A stretch of 64,000 nt of DNA from Liquorilactobacillus aquaticus DSM 21051 (GCF_001436755.1 NZ_AYZD01000034.1:1-64000), one strand, 5' to 3'; numbered from the stretch's first letter, positions 1-9,329 are shown. The notes: a model not told the origin generated them from the sequence alone. Made by a program: numbers and translations.

Positions 1-226
1 GGAGACCCTACACATTTGATTCGTCGAAACTTTGTTCAGTTTTCAAAGGTCTACATGAGTTGTTTAACACAACTTCATAAGTTTAACATGTACTTAAGTC
101 AATGTCAAATCTTTTTTTGAATAAATATTCAAATTCGAACAATTTTATTCAATTTCTTAAGTGCAAATAATTCTTACGCGTTAATTCGAAAGAAACAATT
201 TATGTTTCTTCGCCTTAACGACAATA
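1..226 (-). other. rRNA operon leader region (16S side, transcribed out of window)
   Basis: Read on the minus strand, positions 1-54 contain the motif CTTTGAAAACTGAACAAAG followed by GTGTAGGGTCTCC, which resembles the boxA-type leader or spacer text found around lactobacillus 16S/23S genes. No rRNA gene body is inside the window, so the operon itself must lie beyond position 1. Two promoter-like sites upstream at 80-108 and 230-258 support this reading. It could also be spacer sequence between rRNA genes, but the promoters favour a 16S leader. Confidence 0.6.
80..108 (-). promoter_or_regulatory. Candidate rRNA operon promoter P2
   Basis: On the minus strand TTGACA (108-103) is followed after 17 bp by TAAACT (85-80), with a TG one base before the -10 (extended -10). 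It lies about 150 bp downstream of P1, a usual spacing for tandem rRNA promoters. Confidence 0.5.
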
Positions 227-229
227 AAT

Positions 230-258
230 ATAATACCAAGTATCACGGCTGTGGTCAA
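230..258 (-). promoter_or_regulatory. Candidate rRNA operon promoter P1
   Basis: On the minus strand TTGACC (258-253) is followed after 17 bp by TATTAT (235-230). This is close to the sigma-A consensus and is the strongest promoter-like site near the left edge. It points at the rRNA leader. Confidence 0.65.
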
Positions 259-361
259 GGCTTTTATCAAGCTTTTTTTATTATTTATTCAAATCCACAT
301 AATAATTAAAATTAGCAATTTATCATTCGTGTTTCATTGGATAAATTTCCATAAATACAAT

Positions 362-393
362 TTAGTTCCTTTTTTTAAGTAAAAAGGAACTAA
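362..393. repeat. Perfect inverted repeat (hairpin)
   Basis: TTAGTTCCTTTTT and its complement AAAAAGGAACTAA flank a short loop, giving a 13-bp stem. There is no clear T tract on either side, so it may be an unusual terminator or a structured element between the ltaS terminator and the rRNA promoters. Confidence 0.45.
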
Positions 394-749
394 TATATAT
401 TTGATTTTCTTAGAACAAAACAAAATAGAAGCGTCAAGTTTAAAAAATGATAACCCACATTTTAAGAACAAGAATCATTTTTTGAATGCTGGCTAAGAAT
501 CGTATTCTTGCTTGGGATTGGTGCATTTAGTTCTTAATAAAAACCATTTTTTCTATTAGCTATATAGTAAGCAACTATTGCTCACTCTTCCACCAGATGA
601 TTCCACTAAAACATTTCACAGTTTTTACATTTAGAAATCCGCGTTATTGAATGAAAACGACTTTTAGGGACATTATTAGCAGAGCAATAGCCAAAGAAAG
701 CTTTAGAAAAGCATTAGAGCGCATCTGGCGTGTATCTTTTTAACGTAAT
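394..749. other. Gene-poor stretch
   Basis: AT-rich sequence between the ltaS terminator and the rRNA promoter region. No open frame with a ribosome binding site was seen on either strand. A short minus-strand frame near 600-660 shows a Cys-x-x-Cys pair but is interrupted by stops, so it is not called. Confidence 0.5.
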
Positions 750-796
750 CAAAAGACCCAGTCAGAAATAGTTTTTAACCTCTTCCAACTGGATCT
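750..796 (-). terminator. Terminator of ltaS
   Basis: On the minus strand AGATCCAGTTGGAA pairs over 14 positions (including G-U pairs) with TTCTGACTGGGTCT, followed by TTTT. As DNA on the plus strand the pairing has mismatches, which supports function in the minus-strand RNA that ends ltaS. Confidence 0.65.
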
Positions 797-849
797 CTTC
801 ATAAAATGTATTCGCGTGCCTTAATAAAACCTTCGAGGGCTTATAGGGT

Positions 850-2919
850 TTACTTGCTTTCGTTTTTTAGTTCAGGCGCATCTGTACTAAACAAATCTGT
901 CGTCGACTTTCCACCGTTTTGCTCAATTAAACTCTTTTTCTTCTTTTGAGCCTCTTTTAATTTCTTCATTGCATCGCTATATTTATAACTATAGTCAGCC
1001 TTGTTAACTTTTTTGAAATTAGCAGGTGTATAAAACCTCAACAAATCACCTGTAACTATCTTGTCCGATAGAGACAGCACCTTATCAGTCCGCTCTTGCT
1101 GCTTGGTTACTTCTTGTTTCTGTTCTTTCGTCAAACTATTTAATTCTTTACCCGTGCTATCATACACTTTGCTTCCAATCTTACTGAATGTTGGCGAAAC
1201 AAAGTCACCATCTCTGAATGCAACAGTTTGATTCCGATTAGATGCTAAAAGATCATTTCCTAGCTGAATAGTATCATTGTTTTTGACACCTAAAAGGTCC
1301 AACAATGTCGGCATGACATCAATCTCACCTCCATACGTATGATTCACTCCACCCTTTAATCCAGGCATATGAATCATAAACGGTACCTTCTGGAACATCG
1401 CAAGATCATAGCTCGTAACACTCTTTTTGCCAAGCAATTGGCTAATAGCCTTCTTATGATTATTCGAAATACCATAATGGTCCCCATAAGCAACAATCAT
1501 TGAATTATTGTATAGACCGGATTTTTTGAGATAATTGATAAACTCTCCGAAAGCTTGATCCAGATAATGAGCTGTTTGAACATAACCATCTACGGTTTGA
1601 TCACCAGTATTGGTCTTAGAAATGGTTTGATTCATTTTATCTAACTCATAAGGATAGTGGTTAGTAACCGTGATAATTTTAGCGTAAAAAGGCTGTGGCA
1701 GTTGTTCAAGATATTGAATAGACTGTTTCAAAAAAATCTTATCCTTTAGTCCATACCCTACGCTATAATTTGTTTTTTCTTTGAAATAATTATCGTTAAA
1801 GAAATATTGATATCCCCAAGACTTATAGGTATTGTCACGATTCCAAAAACTTCCTACATCACCATGCATTGCAGCTGTTGAATATCCTTGTTGACTCAAT
1901 ATTGCCGGCATTGCTTGAAAAGTATTAGAAGTCCCATACGAGGTCATTACCGAACCGGAAGGAAGACCAAACAGTGAATTTTCAAGCATTGTTTCCGCAT
2001 CAGATGTCTTACCTTGTCCAACTTGATTAAAGAAGTTATCAAAAGACAGCGTACTGCTATCACTATAAAACTTATTTATATTTGGTGTAACTTCTTTACC
2101 ATCAACCTTATAATTTATAAGGAACTGTTGAAAGCTTTCTAAATGAAAAATAAACACATTTTTTCCCTTAGCCTTGCCGTAATAAGAAATATTAGGTGAA
2201 GTCCTATTTGTTTTCATATAATTCAAGACTGATTTTAAATCACTGCTGCTTGCGTTAGCACGTGTAGAACTTTCCTTATATGTTTGGTAAGCATTATACC
2301 CAGCATAAAAATTTATTCCCAAATATTTAACAATATAATTATTATCGAAAGTTCTTGTTAACAACTGCGGTCTATTTTTTTCCGCTAAAGAAAGATTGAT
2401 TCCAAACAATGCAACTGCAGCAATTGAAATCATTCCTGCTGTTCTGAACTTTATTTTCCGATTATCGATCTTGATAATTTTGAAAATTAATAACAGACTA
2501 ATGACAACAACATCAAAAAATATTAAGAAATCACTAGGATGTATAATTTCCATAATACTTAATCCCAAGTTGTTAGAAACTGAACCAGACGATTTAATTA
2601 TTCCTAAAGATAAAAAATCTGAAAATTCACGGTAATATAACACGTTCGCGAAAAGCCAAAATGATTGAATCAAATCAATTATCATCATGATCCAATAAGA
2701 TTTTCGTCCTCTAAAATAAAGCGCAGCTCCAAACAATAATAATCCAACAGGTATCGGATTAAGAATTAACAAAGCTTGTTGCATGCCATCACTTACGCCG
2801 AGGTTGAACTTGGTTTGGTAAGTTACATAAGTTTTTAGCCAAAATACCACCACTAAAAACACAAAAAAAACAATCCTATTGTTCAAGGCATTTCTGATTT
2901 TCCCCAAGCCTGACGACAT
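850..2919 (-). CDS. ltaS: Lipoteichoic acid synthase LtaS (type I)
   Basis: Membrane enzyme that polymerises glycerol phosphate from phosphatidylglycerol onto the glycolipid anchor outside the cell, releasing diacylglycerol. The 689-aa protein has about five hydrophobic segments in residues 15-180, then an extracellular sulfatase-type domain. Visible landmarks are Glu261 in FHLESF (metal ligand), Thr305 in GQGKTSDAE (catalytic nucleophile position) and the YGDHYG motif late in the domain. The C-terminal tail is lysine-rich. The start is supported by GGAGG eight bases upstream. It is monocistronic, with a promoter at 2959-2987 and a terminator at 750-796. The glycolipid-anchor genes lafA/lafB are only 1.5 kb away, which fits the assignment. 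Family and role are well established; no odd residues were noticed. Confidence 0.93.
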   Translation of the reverse strand: MSSGLGKIRNALNNRIVFFVFLVVVFWLKTYVTYQTKFNLGVSDGMQQALLILNPIPVGLLLFGAALYFRGRKSYWIMMIIDLIQSFWLFANVLYYREFSDFLSLGIIKSSGSVSNNLGLSIMEIIHPSDFLIFFDVVVISLLLIFKIIKIDNRKIKFRTAGMISIAAVALFGINLSLAEKNRPQLLTRTFDNNYIVKYLGINFYAGYNAYQTYKESSTRANASSSDLKSVLNYMKTNRTSPNISYYGKAKGKNVFIFHLESFQQFLINYKVDGKEVTPNINKFYSDSSTLSFDNFFNQVGQGKTSDAETMLENSLFGLPSGSVMTSYGTSNTFQAMPAILSQQGYSTAAMHGDVGSFWNRDNTYKSWGYQYFFNDNYFKEKTNYSVGYGLKDKIFLKQSIQYLEQLPQPFYAKIITVTNHYPYELDKMNQTISKTNTGDQTVDGYVQTAHYLDQAFGEFINYLKKSGLYNNSMIVAYGDHYGISNNHKKAISQLLGKKSVTSYDLAMFQKVPFMIHMPGLKGGVNHTYGGEIDVMPTLLDLLGVKNNDTIQLGNDLLASNRNQTVAFRDGDFVSPTFSKIGSKVYDSTGKELNSLTKEQKQEVTKQQERTDKVLSLSDKIVTGDLLRFYTPANFKKVNKADYSYKYSDAMKKLKEAQKKKKSLIEQNGGKSTTDLFSTDAPELKNESK

Positions 2920-2958
2920 CTAACTACCTCCATTATCTAAAAATCCTTTTTCCTAATT

Positions 2959-2987
2959 ATTATATATTGTTATACATATCATGGAAA
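2959..2987 (-). promoter_or_regulatory. Candidate ltaS promoter
   Basis: Minus-strand TTTCCA (2987-2982), 17-bp spacer, TATAAT (2964-2959), about 40 bp upstream of the ltaS start. Confidence 0.5.
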
Positions 2988-3027
2988 ACTTTTTGCATCT
3001 ATCTTCAAAATTATTTAAGAATATCTT

Positions 3028-3261
3028 CTAATCATTCAATAAATCATATACCTCAATCGCAGCTAAATCTATATTATCGAATTCAAATTTTTGCTTATCT
3101 GGCAGTTCTTCTAAGACAAATGTTTGCGTTGCTGGATCAAAGCTAACAACCCCTTTTTCCTTGCCATCTTTCTCGAACCTTCTCGTTTGAACATCTTGAC
3201 CTTCATTTTTAACCATTGCATCCAATCTCGAAATTATTGCAACTAATTGTGAGCTTTCCAT
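3028..3261 (-). CDS. ykuJ: YkuJ-family small protein
   Basis: Short cytoplasmic protein of 77 aa, resembling Bacillus YkuJ in length and in its C-terminal segment, where FDNID is followed by a short acidic helix ending YDLLND. The biochemical role of the family is unknown to me. The start is placed at MESSQL rather than 30 bases further upstream because GAGGG lies about eight bases before this ATG, while the upstream ATG lacks a ribosome binding site. It stands between ltaS and the laf operon, on the same strand, with gaps of about 110 and 140 bp, so co-transcription is possible but not shown. Confidence 0.7.
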   Translation of the reverse strand: MESSQLVAIISRLDAMVKNEGQDVQTRRFEKDGKEKGVVSFDPATQTFVLEELPDKQKFEFDNIDLAAIEVYDLLND

Positions 3262-3403
3262 AAGGAGACCCTCTTTCATTTTTACTTTCAAACTCTACTA
3301 GCCATTCTTCTTATTATACCCAATTTTATCAAACTAACATATAACATACACTATATAAATCTAAATTCAAGTTTTAAATGGCATAATAACTATAAAAATC
3401 ACT

Positions 3404-4441
3404 TTAAACTTTATTTTTCTTATTCTCATCATTTTGAATTTTTTTTGGTTTGAGTACTAACGCAATCATTCCCATAAACATTCCCAAATAATATGTAATT
3501 AAGCGCCATAACAGCATTGCTAAAACAAGTTTACTGGCATTTGAAATAAAACTTGTAAAAATAATTGAAAAGCTGTATTCAGCTCCACCCGAACCACCTG
3601 GAATTGGAAATAGGGAAATTATCATCACAATCAAGACATGCATTGTAGTAACCATTAAGAAATTAACGTTTGTCACACCTAAGGCAAGCAAAATAAAGAA
3701 GGGAATAATGTAATAAAAAAACAACTGAGCAAGTGTTAACAGGCTAATTTTAACAAGCAATTTCCAACTTCTTTTTAGCCTCAAACTTTCCCTGTAAAAA
3801 TTATCTATCTTTTCATCCACAATATGTTCCCATTTTAAGTAACGTGCTTCCTTGAAGAAAAATTTCAGCGGTTTGAAAAAAAACTTGACCACTTTTTTTG
3901 TAAAGTTATACCAATACATAATCAGCAGCAGGCTGACAATCACTATAAAATGAACTATAAAACCAAAAACAAAAAGTAAAGATAAAGCATGAATCTTATC
4001 AGACACATATTCGAAGCCAATTACTAATGATACAACAAAATTAATAACAACCATTGACTGATAAACAATAAATTTCATTAACAAAACAGACGTTGCGCGC
4101 CCAGCATCAACGCCTGACTGAAGCAATGCAAATAGTTGTGCGGGCTGCCCCCCAGAAGAAAAAGGTGTTATCCCATTGAACAACTGTTCAATTAAAGGAA
4201 TTCTGACCGCATCACGCATCGGAAAAAGTGAACCTTCTCTTTTTAAAAGTACTCTGACAACTAAAGCTTCTAAAAAGAAAGAGAACATCATGCTTGCCAC
4301 AGCTAACAATAACCACTGCCATTTTAGCTTGGTAATATCACCAATAAGTGATTCAAAAGAAACATTCCTAACAGAAAAAGCAAAGATAGCAGTACCGAAA
4401 ATAAGCATCAATGCGAGTACAATTTTGTTATTTCTTGTCAT
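3404..4441 (-). CDS. Flippase-like membrane protein of the laf operon (LafC/UPF0104-like)
   Basis: Polytopic membrane protein of 345 aa with roughly seven to eight hydrophobic segments, belonging to the lysylphosphatidylglycerol-synthase transmembrane/UPF0104 superfamily. The soluble aminoacyl-transfer domain of MprF is absent, so lysinylation activity is not expected. Motifs include PFSSGGQPAQ near residue 100 and PIPGGSGGAEYS near residue 280, both characteristic of this superfamily. The start ATG overlaps the lafB stop by one base (TGATG), indicating translational coupling and a shared operon. In Listeria the third laf gene has the same position and type; its function is not settled. Movement of lipid precursors or glycolipids across the membrane is an inference from fold and context only. 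Confidence 0.8.
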   Translation of the reverse strand: MTRNNKIVLALMLIFGTAIFAFSVRNVSFESLIGDITKLKWQWLLLAVASMMFSFFLEALVVRVLLKREGSLFPMRDAVRIPLIEQLFNGITPFSSGGQPAQLFALLQSGVDAGRATSVLLMKFIVYQSMVVINFVVSLVIGFEYVSDKIHALSLLFVFGFIVHFIVIVSLLLIMYWYNFTKKVVKFFFKPLKFFFKEARYLKWEHIVDEKIDNFYRESLRLKRSWKLLVKISLLTLAQLFFYYIIPFFILLALGVTNVNFLMVTTMHVLIVMIISLFPIPGGSGGAEYSFSIIFTSFISNASKLVLAMLLWRLITYYLGMFMGMIALVLKPKKIQNDENKKNKV

Positions 4442-5466
4442 CACTTCACCATCTCTGTCTGCTTTTTGTAAAAGGAGTACCATATTTGTGCAAGATGATC
4501 TTCCGAATATTTCACAGAAGCATCAAGCGCTCTTTCATGTAATTTTTGCAATTTTTCTCTATTTCCAGCTAATTCCTTAACCTTCAATTCCATCCCATCA
4601 ACATCACTTGCAGGTAAATAATACCCATTGATAATGGAATTGTACAACCCTAGTTCTCTAAGTATCACTGGTACCCCACAACTAAAAGCTTCTAAAACGC
4701 TCATCGGGAACAATTCATTAAATGAAGGAAGCAAGAAAACATCAGCTAAATTATAAAAATCATTCATCTTACTGCGTTCTACAATTCCTGGAAAAAACAA
4801 GTTAGCTGGTGGATTATCAACAACTTTTTTCAAATCACTATACCCATCCGTAATTTTTCCAAAAGAAAAGCCGCCCACCCAAATAAATTGAATGTTGGGC
4901 AAACGACGAGCTAATTCAATGAAATCAGCTACGCCTTTTCTTTCTTGAATTTGGCCAGTCCCAATAACGACGAATTTTTTTTCAGTTATTCCCTCTCTTT
5001 TGCGAAGTTTTCTTTTCTCTTCTTTGGATAATTCAAAAAAACTATTTTTTGAAACAAAGTTAGGAATATACGTTATCTTATCTTTAGATATTCCATAACT
5101 CATCAAATCATCGATAAAACTAGGATTTACAACAACTAGCTGGTCCATCCTTTTATAAAAAGCAATAAGATAATGGGAAAAAAACCATCTAAAAGGTTGT
5201 GGTATTTTCAAACTTCCATTTAAAGTTTCCGGCAAAAAATGAACATACCCTATTTTTCTTCCTCTCCCTGGTAAAAAAGTCGAGAGATAAAATTTAAAAT
5301 CTACTGTATGATAATGGCTGATATCAGAACCACTTAACTTGTTAATCTGAACATCAATATCACTTGCGAAATGCTTTTTTAACAATTGGACAAGTTCAGT
5401 ATATGCACTTCCAACTCCCTGGCCTTTAACCTTAGTTGCAGAAGAAAACATGTGAATCCTCAACAT
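4441..5466 (-). CDS. lafB: GT4 glycosyltransferase making the diglycosyl-DAG anchor (LafB)
   Basis: Cytoplasmic membrane-associated GT4 glycosyltransferase of 341 aa, predicted to add the second sugar to monoglucosyl-diacylglycerol. The C-terminal half shows the usual GT-B donor site, with LPSFNELFPMSVLEAFSCG near residue 260, where an acidic residue and the E-A-x-x-C-G segment bind the nucleotide sugar. An N-terminal stretch has the HYHTVDFKFYLS and GYVHFLPET type text of diacylglycerol glycosyltransferases. The start is ATG at MLRIH, preceded by GAGGAG with six-base spacing; a TTG five codons upstream is inside the ribosome binding site. It follows lafA by 24 bases and is coupled to the flippase-like gene. 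Whether the added sugar is galactose or glucose cannot be told from sequence. Confidence 0.85.
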   Translation of the reverse strand: MLRIHMFSSATKVKGQGVGSAYTELVQLLKKHFASDIDVQINKLSGSDISHYHTVDFKFYLSTFLPGRGRKIGYVHFLPETLNGSLKIPQPFRWFFSHYLIAFYKRMDQLVVVNPSFIDDLMSYGISKDKITYIPNFVSKNSFFELSKEEKRKLRKREGITEKKFVVIGTGQIQERKGVADFIELARRLPNIQFIWVGGFSFGKITDGYSDLKKVVDNPPANLFFPGIVERSKMNDFYNLADVFLLPSFNELFPMSVLEAFSCGVPVILRELGLYNSIINGYYLPASDVDGMELKVKELAGNREKLQKLHERALDASVKYSEDHLAQIWYSFYKKQTEMVK

Positions 5467-5490
5467 AAAAAAACTCCTCAAAAATAAAAA

Positions 5491-6675
5491 TTAACTGGTT
5501 TCTCCAGAATGACTAGCCTGATTTTCTTTAGCATAAGTTGTTTGACAGTCCTTATACAACTGTAAAATACGATCACCAAAATTGTCCGCCGAAATATCAT
5601 GCAGTTTTGCTTGTTGCTTCTTTCTATCGTCAAATTTTTTCTTATTTGTTAAGTAATCACAGACAATGTCAACAAGTTCATTTTCATCAAAAAAAGTAGC
5701 GCCGATCGCTGGATCATCTAATAACTGATCAGTGTAAGGGCTATGTGTGGCAACAACTTGTAAACCAGAGGCCAAGGCTTCAATATAGGTCAGTCCTTGT
5801 GATTCGGAAATAGACGTTGAAACAAATAAATTTGCCATATGATAATAATGGGGAACATCCTCATTATCAACTTCACCTGTGAAAACAATATTGTTATGCA
5901 ACTGCAAATGATTAACTTGCTCACTCAGTTCGTCCTTTGCAGGACCGTCTCCTACAACTAGCAGACGAACATCAGGAACTCTTTGAATAATCCTTGGCAT
6001 TGCAGCAATCAGGTTATTAATATTCTTTTCATATGCCAATCGACTCACTGTCAACAAAAGTGGTGTCTCCATAGAAATTCCATATTTAACACGCCAGTTG
6101 TCTGCCGTATCACAATGCTGAAATTTAGCAATGTTTACTCCAGTTGGTATTACTGAAATAGGGGTTTTTATCCCATAACTCTCAAGTGTGTTCAAGACTC
6201 GCTCACTTGGTGCTACGATTCCCGTCATATGATAGCAAAAAGATCGCGACATTTGTTTAACGTGATATGGCTTTAACAATCTTCCCTTAGCTACATAATG
6301 CAAATAGTCTTCATACATCGTATGGTAAGTATGCAGGCAAGGTATTTTTAAATTTTTCGCAACAAACTTGCCAATCCATCCCATTGAGAATTCAGTTTGA
6401 GTGTGAACAATATCTAAATTTAATTCTTTAGCAACTTGATAAGCCCGAAAAAGCCCCCTCACCGCTATTCTCCGATCAGTGAAAGAAATGAATGGAATAC
6501 TTTTAAATCTAAAAATATTGCGTTCATAATGGTTAGAATCCACCTTGGGATCTGTAGTCGTGAAGATATAGACATTATGTCCATGACTTTCAAGCTGCTC
6601 TTTTAACGTTTTGATAGAGGTAGCTACGCCGCTAACTTGTGGATAGTATGTATCCGTAAAAATACCAATGTTCAC
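5491..6675 (-). CDS. lafA: Monoglucosyl-diacylglycerol synthase (LafA/BgsB-type)
   Basis: GT4 glycosyltransferase of 394 aa predicted to transfer glucose from UDP-glucose to diacylglycerol, the first step of LTA anchor synthesis at the inner membrane face. The N-terminus NIGIFTDTYYPQVSGVATS is the signature of this subgroup, HTQTEFSMGW follows near residue 95, and the donor site STSISESQGLTYIEALASG lies near residue 285. The start is put at GTG (Val3 of the longest frame), because GGGGG lies six bases before it; the upstream ATG touches the ribosome binding site. It is the first gene of lafA-lafB-lafC with its own promoter at 6709-6737. UDP-glucose would come from the galU product encoded at 26.2 kb. 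Confidence 0.9.
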   Translation of the reverse strand: MNIGIFTDTYYPQVSGVATSIKTLKEQLESHGHNVYIFTTTDPKVDSNHYERNIFRFKSIPFISFTDRRIAVRGLFRAYQVAKELNLDIVHTQTEFSMGWIGKFVAKNLKIPCLHTYHTMYEDYLHYVAKGRLLKPYHVKQMSRSFCYHMTGIVAPSERVLNTLESYGIKTPISVIPTGVNIAKFQHCDTADNWRVKYGISMETPLLLTVSRLAYEKNINNLIAAMPRIIQRVPDVRLLVVGDGPAKDELSEQVNHLQLHNNIVFTGEVDNEDVPHYYHMANLFVSTSISESQGLTYIEALASGLQVVATHSPYTDQLLDDPAIGATFFDENELVDIVCDYLTNKKKFDDRKKQQAKLHDISADNFGDRILQLYKDCQTTYAKENQASHSGETS

Positions 6676-6708
6676 GAGCATCCCCCTTAGTGTTTATAGT
6701 CACCACTA

Positions 6709-6737
6709 ATTATATTGTTTCTGACACCGTTATGCAA
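6709..6737 (-). promoter_or_regulatory. Candidate laf operon promoter
   Basis: Minus-strand TTGCAT (6737-6732), 17-bp spacer, TATAAT (6714-6709), ending about 33 bp before the lafA start. Confidence 0.55.
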
Positions 6738-6807
6738 CGATTCATATGCTGTTCTTAACAAAACACCGCAAATCTTAACAAAATTATTACTTAGTCCCTC
6801 AGGTTAA

Positions 6808-6845
6808 CAAAAAAAGACTAAAGCAATTTGCCTTAGTCTTTTTTA
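6808..6845 (-). terminator. Terminator after ptsI
   Basis: AAAAAGACTAAGGCA and TGCTTTAGTCTTTTTT form a strong hairpin with a T run on the minus strand just after the ptsI stop. It is A/T flanked on both sides. Confidence 0.85.
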
Positions 6846-6861
6846 TATGAGAAGTATATCC

Positions 6862-8583
6862 TTACTTCGTATACTGCTTAACTAATTCAATAACTTCTTC
6901 AGTCGTTTCACAATCATTAGTTGCTTTTGCAGCTAATTCCTGCATCTTAGTTGTGTCAATTTTCTTCATTAGGCTTCGTGTCTTCAAAATCGAAGTTGCA
7001 CTCATTGAAAATTCATCTAATCCTAATCCTGCAAGGATAGGAACAGCTATTTGATCTCCAGCCATTTCACCACACATACCAGTCCATTTACCTTCTTTAT
7101 GCGAAGCATCAATAATGTTCTTTACTAATCTCAAAATTGATGGATTATATGGCTGATACAAGTAAGACACTCTTTCATTTCCACGATCAGCAGCCATTGA
7201 GTATTGAATCAAGTCGTTTGTCCCAATACTGAAGAAATCAGAATATTTTGCAAGCTTGTCAGCAATCATAGCAGCTGCAGGTATTTCCATCATCATACCA
7301 ACTTCGATATCATTAGAAACAGAAGTACCCTTCTTAACTAATTTTTCTTTTTCTTCTTCAAAGATAGCTTTTGCTTCTTTAAATTCTTTAACAGTTGCAA
7401 TCATTGGGAACATAATCGCCAATTTCCCATAGTTAGATGCACGCAACAAGGCGCGCAACTGTGTGCGAAAAATATCTTGACGATCTAAGCTGATTCGAAT
7501 AGCACGATAACCAAGGAAGGGGTTCATCTCTTCCGGCAATGGAAGATATGGCAACTCCTTATCGCCCCCGATATCCATCGTACGGACAACAACTTGCTTG
7601 CCATTCATACCTTCAACAGCTTGCTTGTATGCCTCGAACTGATCATCTTCACTAGGTAATTCGCTTGCATCCATATAGAGGAACTCAGAACGGAATAATC
7701 CAACTGCTTCCGCACCGTTATCATTTGCACCCTCAACATCTTTCGGTGTTCCAATGTTTGCCCCTAGGATAAAGTTCTTACCATTAGCCGTTACAGTCTT
7801 AGCATCTTTCAGCTCTTTCCATTCAGCTTTTTGTTTAGCAAAGGCTTCTGCTTTTTCAGCGTAGTTTTTTAATTCCTCACTTGATGGATCAACCAATGCA
7901 TTTCCTTCTATCCCATCAATTATAACTGTTTGTCCCTCTGAGATAGTTGTTGTTGCAGACCCGGATCCAACAATTGCAGGAATTTCCAAAGTTCTTGACA
8001 TGATAGCCGAATGCGAAGTTCTACCGCCAATATCCGTGATAAAGCCCTTAACATATTTTCGATCAAGCTGTGCCGTATCAGATGGAGTCAAATCATGCGC
8101 AACTATTACAACTTCTTCGTCAATCAATGCAGGATTAGGCAGTGTTACACCCAAAAGATGGCTCAATACTCGCTTCGTAACATCACGAATATCCCCTGCA
8201 CGCTCTTGCATATAAGCATTATCTGTCATGCCCTCGAACATAGCGATGAATGTGTCTGTAACATCTTTTAAAGCTTTTTCTGCATTTACTTTTTCATCTT
8301 TGATCTTATCGTTAATGTTTCCCATTAATTCGGGATCTGAGAGGATAGTCAAATGAGCTTCAAAAACTTCTGCCTCCTCGGCACCAAGGTTTGCTGCAGC
8401 CTTTTCTTTAATGATCTTTAACTCGTCTTTTGCAGCATCAACAGCGTTTTCAAGACGTTTGATTTCCGCTGCTGGATCATCAATGCTTGCTTCGGAAAAT
8501 GATAAGTCGGGTTGTACAAGCATATAAGCTTTCGCAGCGGCTATTCCATCGCTAGCAGCAATCCCCTTTAGCATTTTCGTCAT
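6862..8583 (-). CDS. ptsI: PTS phosphoenolpyruvate-protein phosphotransferase (Enzyme I)
   Basis: Cytoplasmic first enzyme of the sugar phosphotransferase system: it takes phosphate from phosphoenolpyruvate and passes it to HPr. The protein is 573 aa, the normal length. The phosphorylated histidine is His191 in [10 protein letters not shown]. The PEP-binding barrel carries [10 protein letters not shown], the [10 protein letters not shown] segment and the catalytic cysteine in [10 protein letters not shown] near residue 504. Its ATG shares one base with the ptsH stop (TAATG), so the two are translationally coupled. A strong terminator follows directly. No odd features. Confidence 0.97.
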   Translation of the reverse strand: MTKMLKGIAASDGIAAAKAYMLVQPDLSFSEASIDDPAAEIKRLENAVDAAKDELKIIKEKAAANLGAEEAEVFEAHLTILSDPELMGNINDKIKDEKVNAEKALKDVTDTFIAMFEGMTDNAYMQERAGDIRDVTKRVLSHLLGVTLPNPALIDEEVVIVAHDLTPSDTAQLDRKYVKGFITDIGGRTSHSAIMSRTLEIPAIVGSGSATTTISEGQTVIIDGIEGNALVDPSSEELKNYAEKAEAFAKQKAEWKELKDAKTVTANGKNFILGANIGTPKDVEGANDNGAEAVGLFRSEFLYMDASELPSEDDQFEAYKQAVEGMNGKQVVVRTMDIGGDKELPYLPLPEEMNPFLGYRAIRISLDRQDIFRTQLRALLRASNYGKLAIMFPMIATVKEFKEAKAIFEEEKEKLVKKGTSVSNDIEVGMMMEIPAAAMIADKLAKYSDFFSIGTNDLIQYSMAADRGNERVSYLYQPYNPSILRLVKNIIDASHKEGKWTGMCGEMAGDQIAVPILAGLGLDEFSMSATSILKTRSLMKKIDTTKMQELAAKATNDCETTEEVIELVKQYTK

Positions 8584-8849
8584 TATTCAGCAAGTCCTTC
8601 CTTTTTCATTGCATCGCCAATTGCTGCGATAGCGTCTGCTTCATCGGCACCATCCGCTGCAATCGTTACATCAGCATTTTGACCAACACCAAGAGACATA
8701 ACTCCCATGATTGATTTCAAATTAACTGATTTGTCCTTATAAGTTAAAGTAATATCTGCATTATATTTGCTTGCAGCTTGAACCAATAATGTAGCTGGAC
8801 GTGCATGAATACCTGTTTCTGCAATAATGTGAAATTCTTTCTTTTCCAT
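8583..8849 (-). CDS. ptsH: PTS phosphocarrier protein HPr
   Basis: Small phosphocarrier of the PTS and co-regulator of carbon catabolite control with CcpA. The 88-aa product has His15 in TGIHARPAT (site phosphorylated by Enzyme I) and Ser46 in [10 protein letters not shown] (site of HPr kinase), both intact. The start is MEKKEF; the longer frame beginning 45 bases upstream has no supporting ribosome binding site, whereas AAGGGG lies about 12 bases before this ATG. It heads the ptsH-ptsI operon. A cre-like element lies about 70 bp upstream. Confidence 0.96.
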   Translation of the reverse strand: MEKKEFHIIAETGIHARPATLLVQAASKYNADITLTYKDKSVNLKSIMGVMSLGVGQNADVTIAADGADEADAIAAIGDAMKKEGLAE

Positions 8850-8918
8850 AATAAATCGTACCCCTTTGCTATATGAATGTTTATTAAGAATCATCCCGCC
8901 AAATAATGCATTCTTTCA

Positions 8919-8932
8919 AGAACGCGTTTTCA
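8919..8932 (-). promoter_or_regulatory. cre-like site upstream of ptsH
   Basis: Minus-strand TGAAAACGCGTTCT matches the CcpA site consensus TGWAANCGNTNWCA at 12 of 14 positions, including the central CG. Regulation is inferred; mismatches fall at positions 10 and 14. Confidence 0.35.
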
Positions 8933-9005
8933 TTATTTAATGCGACATTATTCTCACTAGGATAAATGTTAGCATGAATTAAATTGCAAAACAAGTGTTT
9001 TTGAA

Positions 9006-9200
9006 TCATTCCTTTGTATGCTTGTCTTCACGCTTGTATATCACATTTCCACCTCTTTGGGCACTGCCGACCACATTTTTTCGATGTTGAAAATCCATGA
9101 AAACTTCTTGAAAATTCATAAATTCATCTGGCGTTATCTCAAAACTTTCGATTTGGTCGTTCATCAGTTGCTCTAGCAATTTTTGATAATCTTTTTTCAT
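9006..9200 (-). CDS. Small conserved-type protein of unknown function
   Basis: A 64-aa hydrophilic, acidic protein that I do not recognise. It begins MKKDYQKLLEQL and ends with a charged tail. There are no cysteines, membrane segments or signal peptide; the N-terminal half is predicted helical by its heptad-like Leu spacing. The start is well supported by GAGGAG seven bases before the ATG, so it is probably a real gene. It is divergent from clpE, sharing the 190-bp intergenic region that holds the clpE promoter and CtsR operator, and lies upstream of ptsH on the same strand with a gap of about 150 bp. Confidence 0.6.
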   Translation of the reverse strand: MKKDYQKLLEQLMNDQIESFEITPDEFMNFQEVFMDFQHRKNVVGSAQRGGNVIYKREDKHTKE

Positions 9201-9291
9201 AGGTAAACTCCTCACATTAATAACCTTTTTACCAGTCCATAGTAACTAAAAAAAAGATGTAATACAACTTTGAACCAAATAAGCATTCTAC

Positions 9292-9320
9292 TTGCGCTTT
9301 TTTTGCTGACTATGTATACT
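9292..9320 (+). promoter_or_regulatory. clpE promoter
   Basis: TTGCGC (9292-9297), 17-bp spacer, TATACT (9315-9320). The CtsR operator begins about ten bases downstream of the -10, in the start-site region, a position that suits repression. Confidence 0.75.
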
Positions 9321-9329
9321 ATTCTCGAA

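Noticed and set aside
560-660. Possible gene remnant with a Cys-x-x-Cys pair on the minus strand
   Set aside because: The frame is short and interrupted by stops, and no family could be recognised.
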